Origin: Oribacterium sp. C9
GTDB lineage: Bacteria > Bacillota > Clostridia > Lachnospirales > Lachnospiraceae
Reading direction: 5' to 3'
Assembly: GCF_002007235.1 (NCBI RefSeq)
Contig: NZ_MUHW01000013.1
Coordinates: 54,611 to 118,610 of the forward strand
DNA length: 64,000 nt
Below, piece by piece: positions 46,177 to 55,372 of this stretch (its first letter is position 1; each line of letters starts with the position of its first letter). A model generated the notes under the pieces. The model ran no database searches. It was given only the letters and a program-made list of their open reading frames with translations, and was not told where the DNA came from. The translations under genes were made by a program, and so were the position numbers.

Positions 46177-48102
46177 TCATGCATCAATCACTGCTTCATC
46201 CGCATGATCATGTATGAAATCACGACGTGGTCCTACTTCAGAGCCCATCAGCATGCTGGTAACTTCGGATGCAAGACGTCCGTCCTCTATCTCAACCCTC
46301 TTCAAAACTCTGTTCTCCGGGTTAAGTGTCGTTTCCCAGAGCTGCTCCGGGTTCATCTCTCCGAGACCCTTGAATCGCTTCAGATCATAGGTTCCGGCCT
46401 TGTGGTTCTTCTGATACTTCGTAAGTGCGGATTCATCATAAAGGTACTCAGACTGCTCCTTCTTGTTATGAGGAATAGCCTGATAGAGAGGCGGCATGGA
46501 AACATAAACATGACCCTCTGTAATGAGATCCGGCATAAAACGATAAAGGAAGGTAAGAAGCAATGTATCAATATGGGATCCGTCAACATCCGCATCGGTC
46601 ATGAGGATGATCTTGTCATAACGGAGCTTCGTGATATCGAAATCGTTGCCGTAGCCCTCTGAAAATCCGCAGCCGAAGGTGTTGATCATGGTCTTGATCT
46701 CAGCATTGGCAAGAACCTTATCCATGGAGGCCTTCTCAACGTTAAGTATCTTTCCTCTCAGAGGAAGGATAGCCTGAGTACGTCTGTCTCTGTGGTTCTT
46801 TGCCGAACCGCCCGCAGAGTCTCCCTCTACGATAAAGATCTCGCACTCCTCAGGATTCTTGGAAATACAGTTGGCAAGCTTTCCGTTGGAATCAAAGCTG
46901 TACTTTGACTTGCTGAGCATGTTGGTCTTCGCCTTTGCTTCCTGCTTTCTGATCTTTGCAGACTTCTCCGCGCAGGCGATGATGGCCTTTACAACTTCCA
47001 CATTTCTGTCGAAATAATGCTGAAGCTCTGCATCAACTATGGATGCAACGTGCTTTCCGGCTTCCTGGCTGGCAAGCTTTGTCTTTGTCTGGCCCTCAAA
47101 TATAGGCTCCGGGTACTTTACAGCAACAACCGCCATGATACCGTTTCTGGTATCGGCACCGGTAAAGTTCTCATCCTTCTCCTTCAGGATTCCAAGCTGT
47201 CTTGCATAACTGTTTATGAGCTGAGCGAACTTGGTCTTGAAGCCTGTGATATGGGTTCCGCCCTCCTGAGTGAATATGTTGTTACAGAAACCGTGAACAT
47301 TCTCCTCAAAAGCATCGCAGAACTGGATACAGCACTCAAGAGTCGTACCCTCAGACTCGCCCTTGAAATAGATTTCAGGTGTGACCTTCTCTTTTTCTTT
47401 GTTAACGTCCTTGACGAAGGCAATGATTCCCTCCGGCTCATGGAACTCCTTGATAACAGGAATCTCGTCTCTGTCATCACGATAATGTATGGTGAGCTCG
47501 GGATTCAGATATGCTGTCTCATGAAGTCTGGACTGAAGCCAGTCCTCCTTGAATCTCGTCTTCTCGAATATCTCCGGATCCGGGATAAATGTTGTCTCTG
47601 TTCCTGTCTCCTTTGTCTTTCCGACAACAGGAAGAAGACCGTTTACAAGCTCTGTAGTAGGCTTACCGCGCTCATAGGTATCCTCTGAGATCTTTCCGTC
47701 CTGATAGACCCTGATCCTGAGATAAGATGACAGAGCATTGACAACGGAAGAACCTACACCATGAAGACCGCCCGAGGTCTTGTATGCCTTACTGTCGAAC
47801 TTTCCGCCGGCATGAAGTGTTGTAAGTACAACTCGCTCTGCGGATACTCCCTTCTGATGCATACCTACCGGGATACCACGTCCGTCATCACGTACTGTAC
47901 ATGATCCGTCCTTGCCCAGAGTTATCCATATGTTTTTGGCATATCCTGCCAGATGCTCATCCACTGAGTTGTCCACGATCTCGTAGATGAGATGGTTAAG
48001 TCCGCGTGAACCTACCGATCCGATGTACATACCGGGTCTTACTCTGACCGGTTCCAGTCCCTCCAGGACCGTGATACTCGACGCATCATACTTCTCTGCC
48101 AT
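46177..48102 (-). CDS. parE: DNA topoisomerase IV subunit B
   Basis: This is the ATPase subunit that works with the ParC protein encoded next. The 641 residues have the GHKL ATPase motifs IVDNSVDEH, DDGRGIPV and GGLHGVGSSVVNAL, and the Toprim motifs EGDSAGGSA (near 425) and DADVDGSHI, then PEQLWETT. The gene is not beside dnaA or recF, which agrees with topoisomerase IV rather than the gyrB of the origin region. GTGAGGAG precedes the ATG. Confidence 0.87.
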   Translation of the reverse strand: MAEKYDASSITVLEGLEPVRVRPGMYIGSVGSRGLNHLIYEIVDNSVDEHLAGYAKNIWITLGKDGSCTVRDDGRGIPVGMHQKGVSAERVVLTTLHAGGKFDSKAYKTSGGLHGVGSSVVNALSSYLRIRVYQDGKISEDTYERGKPTTELVNGLLPVVGKTKETGTETTFIPDPEIFEKTRFKEDWLQSRLHETAYLNPELTIHYRDDRDEIPVIKEFHEPEGIIAFVKDVNKEKEKVTPEIYFKGESEGTTLECCIQFCDAFEENVHGFCNNIFTQEGGTHITGFKTKFAQLINSYARQLGILKEKDENFTGADTRNGIMAVVAVKYPEPIFEGQTKTKLASQEAGKHVASIVDAELQHYFDRNVEVVKAIIACAEKSAKIRKQEAKAKTNMLSKSKYSFDSNGKLANCISKNPEECEIFIVEGDSAGGSAKNHRDRRTQAILPLRGKILNVEKASMDKVLANAEIKTMINTFGCGFSEGYGNDFDITKLRYDKIILMTDADVDGSHIDTLLLTFLYRFMPDLITEGHVYVSMPPLYQAIPHNKKEQSEYLYDESALTKYQKNHKAGTYDLKRFKGLGEMNPEQLWETTLNPENRVLKRVEIEDGRLASEVTSMLMGSEVGPRRDFIHDHADEAVIDA

Positions 48103-48222
48103 TTAAAAAACTCCTCACATATATTACAATCTATATCTTTTGATCCCACTGCACTAAAGAACATGCAGGAATATATAACAAAAAGCGCCAAACATAACAA
48201 GTTTACCGCATAATCGTTTGAA

Positions 48223-48252
48223 ACTATACCATAATCCCCACAAATTTATCAA
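48223..48252 (-). promoter_or_regulatory. Promoter of parE-parC
   Basis: TTGATA and TATAGT are separated by 18 bases, with an extended -10 TG. The leader is about 115 bases. The rest of 48103-48360 holds no gene. Confidence 0.6.
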
Positions 48253-48360
48253 GTTAATGACATCCAGCCTGCTCATTCACCGCAATATACCTCTTAATAT
48301 AATCCCACTTGCCGCCAAATGCAATACATATGTTCTTTTAAATTCTACTCAAACCTGCCC

Positions 48361-48394
48361 AAAAAAGAGCCGATGCCCTATCCGGCACCGGCTC
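48361..48394 (-). terminator. Terminator of the phosphoribosyltransferase gene
   Basis: GAGCCG pairs with CGGCTC and inner GCC with GGC, followed by TTTTTT on the minus strand. Confidence 0.85.
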
Positions 48395-48424
48395 TACAAA
48401 GATTTTTCGCTAGATTTTTATCGC

Positions 48425-49063
48425 TTATATCATCGATACACCAAAGGAATTAACGAGTCCGTCTATCGGCTGTCCTGCCTTACAGAACGGGCAGTCGTTG
48501 TAGTCATTGTATACATAATCAGGAAGTTCATTGAGGCCATATACCGAAACTACAGGAACACCGTTATAGGAAGTTATGGCGCTGAAAATCGCAGAAACTC
48601 CACTAAGCTTGCCGCCATAATACTTAACCGCTTCCATGACCTTGTTTATGGTCTTTCCTGTTGAAACCGATCCCTCAACGATAAGGATGTTCTTGCCCTT
48701 GATCATAGGCTTTATGTTATCTCTGAAGATGATCTGTGAGTTTGTATTGAACTCAGGCTTAACTATGTAGATGGTCTTGTGCGCGTTTGTGTTGATGTAG
48801 CCTTCCTTTGTAAGCTCCTCAGCGATAAAGGCTCCTACTACTTCGGTTCCCTCATCGCAGATAATGGTATCAACCACCATTCCGAAAAGGTACTGCTCAA
48901 CCAGCTTTCTCGCAACACTGTGAGCCTCGGAAGCACGGGCTTTTATTGTAGTAAGGTCAATGTAGTAATTTGTGTGTGAGTGATTGGTCGCAAAATGTCC
49001 CTTGGTAACCTTAAGAGGAACCGAAATTCCTGAAGCTTCGATTTTCTGATAACCTTGCTGCAT
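48425..49063 (-). CDS. Orotate-type phosphoribosyltransferase
   Basis: This 212-residue protein has a type I phosphoribosyltransferase fold, closest to orotate phosphoribosyltransferase, which would make OMP from orotate and PRPP. The PRPP loop ILIVEGSVSTGKT is divergent: the usual pair of acidic residues is Glu-Gly. The C-terminus has CPFC. It could act on another base. I use the ATG at 49063, preceded by AAGGAG. A longer in-frame ATG at 49129 sits in the terminator of the leader. A leader terminator suggests attenuation. Confidence 0.75.
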   Translation of the reverse strand: MQQGYQKIEASGISVPLKVTKGHFATNHSHTNYYIDLTTIKARASEAHSVARKLVEQYLFGMVVDTIICDEGTEVVGAFIAEELTKEGYINTNAHKTIYIVKPEFNTNSQIIFRDNIKPMIKGKNILIVEGSVSTGKTINKVMEAVKYYGGKLSGVSAIFSAITSYNGVPVVSVYGLNELPDYVYNDYNDCPFCKAGQPIDGLVNSFGVSMI

Positions 49064-49120
49064 ATTTACTCCTTTTCCGGTTTCCCAGTTCACGAACCTG
49101 CATACCGAAAAACCTGTCTC

Positions 49121-49145
49121 AAAAAACATCCTGCCCTGCAGGATG
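49121..49145 (-). terminator. Terminator in the leader of the phosphoribosyltransferase gene
   Basis: CATCCTGC (49127-49134) pairs perfectly with GCAGGATG (49138-49145) around three bases and is followed by TTTTTT on the minus strand. It lies after the TGTTATAAT promoter and before the start codon, so it may be an attenuator, or simply the end of galT transcription. Confidence 0.8.
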
Positions 49146-49164
49146 ACACGCTACTGATAGCTTC

Positions 49165-49173
49165 ATTATAACA
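49165..49173 (-). promoter_or_regulatory. Extended -10 promoter of the phosphoribosyltransferase gene
   Basis: TGTTATAAT on the minus strand is a strong extended -10. The -35 region is weak. The start site would be about 15 bases before the leader terminator. Confidence 0.55.
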
Positions 49174-49251
49174 TTTTAGCCTGCAAAATGAATAAATTTT
49201 CCGAGAATATAAAAAAAGAAAATTTGCATTTATGATTTTTAGAATCTCCCG

Positions 49252-50841
49252 TCAAAGTGTCTTTATAAATCTGTCAAACGCAGCCTGGCCTTCCGGAGTC
49301 CTCTTGTAAACTCCGGCATCCTCAAGCACATGCATGAAGACCTTTCCGATCTCATCCTGAAGGATCTGGTCGATGTTACTCTCGTCAATGTCAATTCCGC
49401 GCTTATAGTAGTCGTCCTCGAATTCCTCCACCCAGTCGGCGTGTTTCTCGATGGACTCGATACTGCGAATGTCTTTGCCGGAAAGCATAGCGTCCTTAAG
49501 CTCTGCAAGCTCTGCCTTCAGACGGCTCGGAAGCACCGCAAGACCCATAACCTCGATAAGTCCGATATTCTCCTTCTTAATATGATGGAGCTTTGCGTGG
49601 GGATGGTAAACTCCCAGAGGATGCTCCTCTGTTGTGATGTTGTTTCTGAGAACGAGATCAAGCTGGAACTCGCCGTTTACCTTTCTCGCAATCGGAGTAA
49701 TGGTTGAATGAGGGACTCCGTCAGTCTCTGCAAATATAAATGCACTCTCATCGGTATAGCCTCTCCACTTTCCGAGGATGTGATCCGCAAGCTCTGCGAT
49801 CCTTCCTGTATCCTCACCGCTAAGTCTGATTACAGACATAGGCCACTTCACAACTCCGGCCCTAACATCCTCGAAGCCCGGAGCGGTAAACTCTCTCTCC
49901 ACCGGTGCCTTCGCCATAGCGAACTCATAGTTTCCACCCTGGAAATGCTCATGCGCAAGGATCGAGCCACCTACGATGGGGAGGTCAGCATTGGAACCCA
50001 CAAAATAATGAGGAAACTGGGCCACGAAATCGAAGAGCTTCAGAAAAGCGCTCTTGTCGATCTTCATAGGTGTATGATGAGTGTTCAGCACGATACAATG
50101 CTCGTTATAGTAAACGTAAGGTGAATACTGGAAGCCCCACTCCTGTCCCTGAATCTCGATAGGGATGATTCTGTGGTTCTCCCTCGCCGGATAGTCGGCC
50201 CTTCCGCTGTAGCCCTCGCACTCACAGCAAAGCTGGCACTTCGGATAACCTGTCTGCTTGGCCTTTCCTGCTGCGGCGATGGCCTTCGGATCCTTCTCCG
50301 GTTTACTTAAGTTTATGGTAATGTCTAAGTCACCGTAATCAGTGGCGGTCTTCCACTTGAGATCCTTCTTTACTCTGTAGCGTCTTATATAGTCTGTATC
50401 TCTTGAGAAGGTATAGTACCAGTCTGTAGCGATTTTCGGATCCTCCTCATAGAGAGCCGAAAACATATCCTGAACCTCTGAAGGTCTCGGAGTAAGAGCC
50501 CCCATAAGCTTTGTATCGAAAAGATCCCTGTAGACTACTGATTCTCCATCTGTAAGTCCCTCGGAAACCGCATAATCATTGAGCTCCTTCAATACATTTT
50601 CAAGATATGAGCCGTCATCCACGAATCCCTCAGCCACATTCTCACCGATTTCAGAAGCCTCCTCCGAATCGAAGGCGATCCTGTCCGCTTCCGCTATAAC
50701 CAAATCCTTAGTCGAAGTCACTTCATCAAGCTTCAGATTCAAAATGATAGAATTCAAAGCCCAGATTATATCGCTTTCCTCTATCATTCCCGTCTTATAA
50801 GCATAAGCCACAAGACATTTAATTCCATTCTGTATATCCAT
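49252..50841 (-). CDS. galT: UDP-glucose--hexose-1-phosphate uridylyltransferase, class II
   Basis: It exchanges UMP between UDP-glucose and galactose 1-phosphate, the middle step of the Leloir pathway. The 529 residues are the long Firmicutes-type GalT (class II), with PKCQLCCECEGYSGRADYPARENHR and VGGSILAHEHFQGG, in which the His-x-His is the nucleotide site. The start at 50841 follows GGAAAGAG. It comes after galE, but a long hairpin intervenes, so it may also use its own promoter. Confidence 0.95.
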   Translation of the reverse strand: MDIQNGIKCLVAYAYKTGMIEESDIIWALNSIILNLKLDEVTSTKDLVIAEADRIAFDSEEASEIGENVAEGFVDDGSYLENVLKELNDYAVSEGLTDGESVVYRDLFDTKLMGALTPRPSEVQDMFSALYEEDPKIATDWYYTFSRDTDYIRRYRVKKDLKWKTATDYGDLDITINLSKPEKDPKAIAAAGKAKQTGYPKCQLCCECEGYSGRADYPARENHRIIPIEIQGQEWGFQYSPYVYYNEHCIVLNTHHTPMKIDKSAFLKLFDFVAQFPHYFVGSNADLPIVGGSILAHEHFQGGNYEFAMAKAPVEREFTAPGFEDVRAGVVKWPMSVIRLSGEDTGRIAELADHILGKWRGYTDESAFIFAETDGVPHSTITPIARKVNGEFQLDLVLRNNITTEEHPLGVYHPHAKLHHIKKENIGLIEVMGLAVLPSRLKAELAELKDAMLSGKDIRSIESIEKHADWVEEFEDDYYKRGIDIDESNIDQILQDEIGKVFMHVLEDAGVYKRTPEGQAAFDRFIKTL

Positions 50842-50970
50842 ATATTCACTCTTTCCACAATCCCAATCCTATGACGTGAGCGTCAAAAGTATTTGTCACT
50901 CAAGCATAATGTACAGAATTCACAATAGTGCTCAATGTGCCACTAAACGTCATTGAATTTATAATTTAAA

Positions 50971-51123
50971 GAAAATGCAAGGGATGGGCGCCAAGGCTTG
51001 CGAGTTGAAAGAACAGATTTCGAAGTTATGTTCGTAACAGGTTGTACCATGTACAACCTGTGCGAACATGACGAGAAAGATGTACTTTCAACCGAGTGAG
51101 CCGGCGCCCGCCCTTGCAGTTTC
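50971..51123. repeat. Large imperfect inverted repeat between galE and galT
   Basis: Five blocks pair in order: TGCAAGGG (50976-50983) with CCCTTGCA (51111-51118), GGGCGCC with GGCGCCC, GTTGAAAG with CTTTCAAC, ATGTTCG with CGAACAT, and ACAGGTTGTAC with GTACAACCTGT around a three-base CAT loop. Flanks GAAA and TTTC extend it to about 153 bases. It contains no coding frame and has no T run. Between it and galT (50842-50970) is a possible promoter and a TGACG-TGAG-CGTCA repeat. Confidence 0.85.
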
Positions 51124-51151
51124 TGTACCATTTAAAACACAAGCAAATGCC

Positions 51152-52168
51152 TTATGAATTATACCCATTCGGATTCTTCTGCTGCCAGTTCCATGAATCA
51201 CGGCACATGTCGATGAGATCGAACTGAGCCTTCCAGCCGAGCTCCTTCTCTGCCTTCGCAGGGCTTGAGTAGCAGGTGGCAACATCGCCGTCACGTCTCG
51301 GACGCATAACATATGGAAGCTCCTTTCCGCATGCCTTCTCGAAAGCATGGATAACATCCATTACCGAATAGCCGTGGCCTGTTCCCAGGTTGCAGACGAA
51401 AACGCCGTCCTTCTTCTCGAATCTCTCGATAGCCTTTACATGGCCCTTTGCGAGATCCACTACGTGGATGTAATCACGGACTCCGGTTCCGTCAGGTGTC
51501 GGATAGTCGTTTCCGAAGACATTGATCTCCTTGAGCTTACCGATGGCAACCTGTGCAACATAAGGAAGAAGGTTGTTAGGAATTCCCTTAGGATCCTCAC
51601 CGATAAGTCCTGACTCATGAGCTCCGATAGGATTGAAGTAACGAAGAAGGATAACATTCCATTCAGGATCCGCTGTGTGAAGGTCTGTAAGGATCTGCTC
51701 CTGCATCCACTTTGTCCAGCCGTAAGGATTTGTACATGTTCCCTTAGGGCAGTTCTCTGTGATAGGAATCTCTGCAGGATCTCCGTAAACTGTAGCTGAG
51801 CTTGAGAAAATGATGTTCTTTACACCATGAGCACGCATCTCATCAACAAGGTTAAGAGTTGAATCAATGTTTGTACGATAATACTCAATCGGCTTGTGTA
51901 CAGACTCACCTACTGCCTTGAGACCTGCGAAATGAATGACAGCATCTATCTCATTCTCATCGAAGATCTTCTTGAGTGCTGCTCTGTCAAGCATGTCATC
52001 CTGATAGAACTTCACCTTCTTGCCTGTGATCTCTTCGATCCTGTCAACCGCCTTCTGGTTTGAGTTGTAGAGGTTATCAACGATAACCACCTCATATCCC
52101 TCATTAAGAAGCTCTACACATGTATGACTTCCAATATATCCAGCACCACCTGTTACAAGTATTCTCAT
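51152..52168 (-). CDS. galE: UDP-glucose 4-epimerase
   Basis: It interconverts UDP-galactose and UDP-glucose. The 338 residues begin MRILVTGGAGYIGSHTCVEL (NAD fold), with SSATVYGDP and the catalytic Tyr-x3-Lys in PYGWTKWMQE. The ATG at 52168 follows GAGGAGACATT; the reading to 52198 would start before it. It lies 102 bases after galK. Confidence 0.96.
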   Translation of the reverse strand: MRILVTGGAGYIGSHTCVELLNEGYEVVIVDNLYNSNQKAVDRIEEITGKKVKFYQDDMLDRAALKKIFDENEIDAVIHFAGLKAVGESVHKPIEYYRTNIDSTLNLVDEMRAHGVKNIIFSSSATVYGDPAEIPITENCPKGTCTNPYGWTKWMQEQILTDLHTADPEWNVILLRYFNPIGAHESGLIGEDPKGIPNNLLPYVAQVAIGKLKEINVFGNDYPTPDGTGVRDYIHVVDLAKGHVKAIERFEKKDGVFVCNLGTGHGYSVMDVIHAFEKACGKELPYVMRPRRDGDVATCYSSPAKAEKELGWKAQFDLIDMCRDSWNWQQKNPNGYNS

Positions 52169-52270
52169 AATGTCTCCTCTCTGCTTTAGGCTGTTCACCT
52201 TACGTCAACCAAGACAAAGCTCTCCTGGGACGATATTTCCACCATCCTGATTCAAGCCTTTATCTCTGTA

Positions 52271-53452
52271 TCAAATCTCTCTCGGGCCATCGCCGATGCT
52301 CACCTCATAGAAAGTGCAGTCATATCCGACACGTGCCTTATAGGCTTCTCCCACCTGCTTCTTAAACGAAGATATAGCCTCATCCTTAACGATAGACACT
52401 GTACAGCCTCCGAATCCGCCGCCTGTCATACGGGAACCGAGAACTCCCGGAATCTTCCATGCCTCCTCTGCAAGGATATCGAGCTCCTCGCAGGTAACCT
52501 CGAAATCATCACGAAGAGATACATGGGAAGCATTCATAAGCTTTCCGAACTCCTCGATATCGCCCTTCTTAAGAGCCTCTACAGCCACAAGTGTACGGTT
52601 GTTCTCATAGACCGCATGCTTTGCTCTCTTAAGAACTATAGGATCCTTGATGGCATCCTTGTACTTTTCAAAGTCTTCATTTGAAAGCTCACCGAGCTCC
52701 TTTATACCTGCCACATCAGCAAGTATCTCTCTTGCCTTCTCGCACTCGTTTCGGCGGTCATTGTATGCTGAACCCACCAATTTGTGCTTCTTGTTTGTAT
52801 TGGTAACCACCAGCTTCATTCCATCGAGAACTACCGGTGCGTATTCATATTTTAATGTGGCACAGTCAAGGAAGATGGCATTGTCCTCTTTACCCATGGA
52901 ACTTGCGAACTGATCCATGATACCACAATTCATACCGCAATAGTTATTTTCTGCATCCTGTCCGATGACAGCGAGGTCAACATTGGAAACCTCAAATCCG
53001 TAGAGGTCTCTCAGTATAAATCCTGTAAGAACCTCCAGAGATGCGCTTGATGAAAGACCTGAACCATTCGGGATATTTCCGTTTATAACGATGTCGAGAC
53101 CTGCATCCATCCTGAAGCCTCTCTTCTCAAAGGCCCACATAACTCCCTTTGGGTAGGAAGTCCATCCGTTCTCCTTGAGGGGAGCGAAATCATCAAGAGT
53201 TGTCTCAACAACTCCGGTCTTATCGAGATTTACGCTGTAAAAACGAAGCTTACGGTCGCTGCGCTTTCTTGCTGCGGCGAAGGTACCGATGGTAAGTGCA
53301 CACGGGAATACATGTCCACCGTTATAATCAGTATGTTCTCCGATAAGATTTACACGTCCCGGTGCGAAATAGCACTTAACGCCCTCTGTATTTCCATCTC
53401 CGAATTTTTCGGCAAATGTCTTTAATGCGACTTCTTTGAATGAAAGATCCAT
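52271..53452 (-). CDS. galK: Galactokinase
   Basis: It phosphorylates galactose at C1 with ATP. The 393 residues carry the galactokinase signature GRVNLIGEHTDYNGGHVFPCAL, the GHMP ATP loop NIPNGSGLSSSASLEV and GSRMTGGGFGGCTVS near the C-terminus. GGAGGG precedes the ATG at 53452. It is the first gene of galK-galE-galT and has a very good promoter with an overlapping inverted repeat. Confidence 0.97.
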   Translation of the reverse strand: MDLSFKEVALKTFAEKFGDGNTEGVKCYFAPGRVNLIGEHTDYNGGHVFPCALTIGTFAAARKRSDRKLRFYSVNLDKTGVVETTLDDFAPLKENGWTSYPKGVMWAFEKRGFRMDAGLDIVINGNIPNGSGLSSSASLEVLTGFILRDLYGFEVSNVDLAVIGQDAENNYCGMNCGIMDQFASSMGKEDNAIFLDCATLKYEYAPVVLDGMKLVVTNTNKKHKLVGSAYNDRRNECEKAREILADVAGIKELGELSNEDFEKYKDAIKDPIVLKRAKHAVYENNRTLVAVEALKKGDIEEFGKLMNASHVSLRDDFEVTCEELDILAEEAWKIPGVLGSRMTGGGFGGCTVSIVKDEAISSFKKQVGEAYKARVGYDCTFYEVSIGDGPREI

Positions 53453-53493
53453 AACAATCCCTCCAGTTGACAATCTTTGAACAATCAAAAAAC

Positions 53494-53534
53494 ATTATAA
53501 AAAAGAGGTTTTTCACAGTCAACGCGAAAAACCT
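53494..53534 (-). promoter_or_regulatory. galK promoter with overlapping inverted repeat (candidate operator)
   Basis: TTGACT and TATAAT are separated by 17 bases (53494-53522). AGGTTTTTC (53506-53514) and GAAAAACCT (53526-53534) are perfect nine-base arms flanking the -35 box, with centres 20 bases apart. The geometry suits a dimeric repressor. Confidence 0.7.
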
Positions 53535-53582
53535 TTCATTATCTTTGAAATCCTTTTGTGCTTATATGATGGTCGAAAATGC

Positions 53583-54530
53583 TTAGAATATACCCAGAGA
53601 TGTAAGCCCCACTATCCAGAAGAAAATGGTAAAGAGGGACATCACAGTGCTTATGGCGAGAAGCTGACCCTGGAGAGCCGCATCCCCGCCCATGCTCTGA
53701 GCCATAGGGAATGACGCTCCGGCGATAGGCGTTGCGTAAAGGATGAAGGCTATGAAAAGCTCTGCACCTCTGTAGCCCGCCATATACATTATCACTGTGA
53801 CAACAGCAGGAACTATGACGAGTTTAAGGGAAATCACAGATACGATGTACTTCATATTCTTTCCGATATCCGGTATGTCCAGTGTCGCACCCAGTATGAA
53901 AATGGAAAGCGGTGTGGTCATATTTGCAAAGCCGGAAATAGGGTTCATGACGGAGGACGGGATCTGCCATCCTGCCAGTTTAAATACCGCTCCGACTACG
54001 GCACCAACGATCAGTGGATTTGTGGCGATGTTCTTCAGTATCTTCTTCACATCGGTCTTCGAGCCGCTCTGTCTGTCAAATATGGAAAAAATCACCACAG
54101 AGCAAATGTTGTAGATGGGAACTATGGTGGCGATAACCAGAGACGCAACGACTCCCGCCTCATCTCCGTACATGCTGACACATAGAGGATATGCGAACAT
54201 CAAAGTATTGCTTCTATATATAGACTGTATGACAACGCCTCTTTTCGGATTTTCCTTTACGATCAGCGGCACCAGCAGAACACAGATCAGGATGATGACC
54301 ATCATGACTCCTGAAAAAACACCTATCATGGAGACATTGGCACCGAAATCTATATCCGCGGTATAGAGATTGTTGAACATCAGAAGCGGAAAGAACGCCT
54401 TGAACACTATGGTGTTCAGCTTTTTGTAGAACTTCTCATCCCCGAGTCCCACGACTCTCGCGATGTAGCCGTACAACATATAACAAATAAACGGTACAAC
54501 TGCATTGGCAGCGATCACAAAACTATTCAT
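53583..54530 (-). CDS. AEC family transporter
   Basis: This 315-residue membrane protein of the auxin efflux carrier/malate permease superfamily has about ten membrane segments in two halves (NTIVFKAFFPLLMFNNLY in the first, FILYATPIAGASFPMAQSMGGD in the second). Such proteins export or exchange organic acids or amino acids; the substrate cannot be told. The ATG at 54530 follows GGAGAATGAC; an ATG at 54542 is also in frame. It lies upstream of galK but has a separate promoter between them. Confidence 0.85.
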   Translation of the reverse strand: MNSFVIAANAVVPFICYMLYGYIARVVGLGDEKFYKKLNTIVFKAFFPLLMFNNLYTADIDFGANVSMIGVFSGVMMVIILICVLLVPLIVKENPKRGVVIQSIYRSNTLMFAYPLCVSMYGDEAGVVASLVIATIVPIYNICSVVIFSIFDRQSGSKTDVKKILKNIATNPLIVGAVVGAVFKLAGWQIPSSVMNPISGFANMTTPLSIFILGATLDIPDIGKNMKYIVSVISLKLVIVPAVVTVIMYMAGYRGAELFIAFILYATPIAGASFPMAQSMGGDAALQGQLLAISTVMSLFTIFFWIVGLTSLGIF

Positions 54531-54626
54531 GTCATTCTCCATTCCGCCGCCCAGATCATGCAGCTCTATCAGTCTGATTCATTCCAAAAACCGGCGGCCA
54601 CGAGAAACATCCATAGCCGCTCAGCT

Positions 54627-55349
54627 CTATCCCTTTTTAGTTGTCTTTTTTCTGGTCTTTACCACATGGGATACCATCAGGTTCGGTTTTTTCAATGTCT
54701 TTCCCGAAGCGCTTATGGAGACGGCGCTCTTACCGATACGCCTTTTCCTTCGAGGTTTCTTGTTCTCCTTCTCGACCCGGTACTTATTTATGACATCTAA
54801 TATGGTATTGTAATCCCTCTCAAACAGTTCTGTCGACATCTCTTTTCTGAGCGTGTCATAATCCATCTGAGCCGTAAGCCTCTTGATGACCTCTTTCTTA
54901 CTGAGATTGTCATACTTATGTTTCAGATTTCTAAGTACAATATGCTGAAGCTCAGGTCTCCACAGAAGGCTAAGCTTATCTTCATATATTATATGAGGAT
55001 TTTCCTTCGGACGCCTGAGAATATAGAAATCCGGCTGCCCCTCCACCTCATCTATGGTGATGATGCCCCAGAAATCAGGCACATGTTCTTCTATATGCAT
55101 GGCGTGGCTACTCCCCACCGCGATGATGTTGTAATCAAAGAATCGGTTATAGTCCGAGACCTGACCGGCGAGTCTCACGTAGCTGTCGGCATCGGATTTT
55201 ATTTCTATACCGTAAATGCTTTCCTCCGTCACCATCACAACGTCCGCGCGGCTCCCGCCCATGATCTTTTCTTCTATTATTCTCGTTTTGCCGTAGGTCT
55301 CCTCCAAAAAAGAGAATAACGGCTCTCTGATATCCTTGTCGTATAGCAT
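54627..55349 (-). CDS. sce7726 family protein, nuclease-like fold
   Basis: This 240-residue protein has an N-terminal domain like the sce7726 family: LYDKDIREPLF, RADVVMV, GIEIKSDADSYVRL. The D...E-x-K arrangement (ADVV...IEIKSD) is the pattern of PD-(D/E)XK nucleases, so DNA cleavage or repair is possible but unproved. The last 60 residues are strongly basic (KKPRRKRRIGK, KTRKKTTKKG), suiting nucleic-acid binding. The ATG at 55349 follows GGAGCAGG. It begins 23 bases after the SGNH-like gene ends, so both may share a transcript. Confidence 0.75.
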   Translation of the reverse strand: MLYDKDIREPLFSFLEETYGKTRIIEEKIMGGSRADVVMVTEESIYGIEIKSDADSYVRLAGQVSDYNRFFDYNIIAVGSSHAMHIEEHVPDFWGIITIDEVEGQPDFYILRRPKENPHIIYEDKLSLLWRPELQHIVLRNLKHKYDNLSKKEVIKRLTAQMDYDTLRKEMSTELFERDYNTILDVINKYRVEKENKKPRRKRRIGKSAVSISASGKTLKKPNLMVSHVVKTRKKTTKKG

Positions 55350-55372
55350 GCCTGCTCCTACAGTCTTACCGA

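Noticed and set aside
43806..48102. Gyrase A and B call for the topoisomerase pair
   Set aside because: The GyrA box is not seen, subunit A is short, and dnaA/recF are not adjacent; topoisomerase IV fits better, though not with certainty.
48218..48664. Plus-strand open frame across the parE leader and the phosphoribosyltransferase end
   Set aside because: It covers a promoter and a terminator of minus-strand genes and has no ribosome site.
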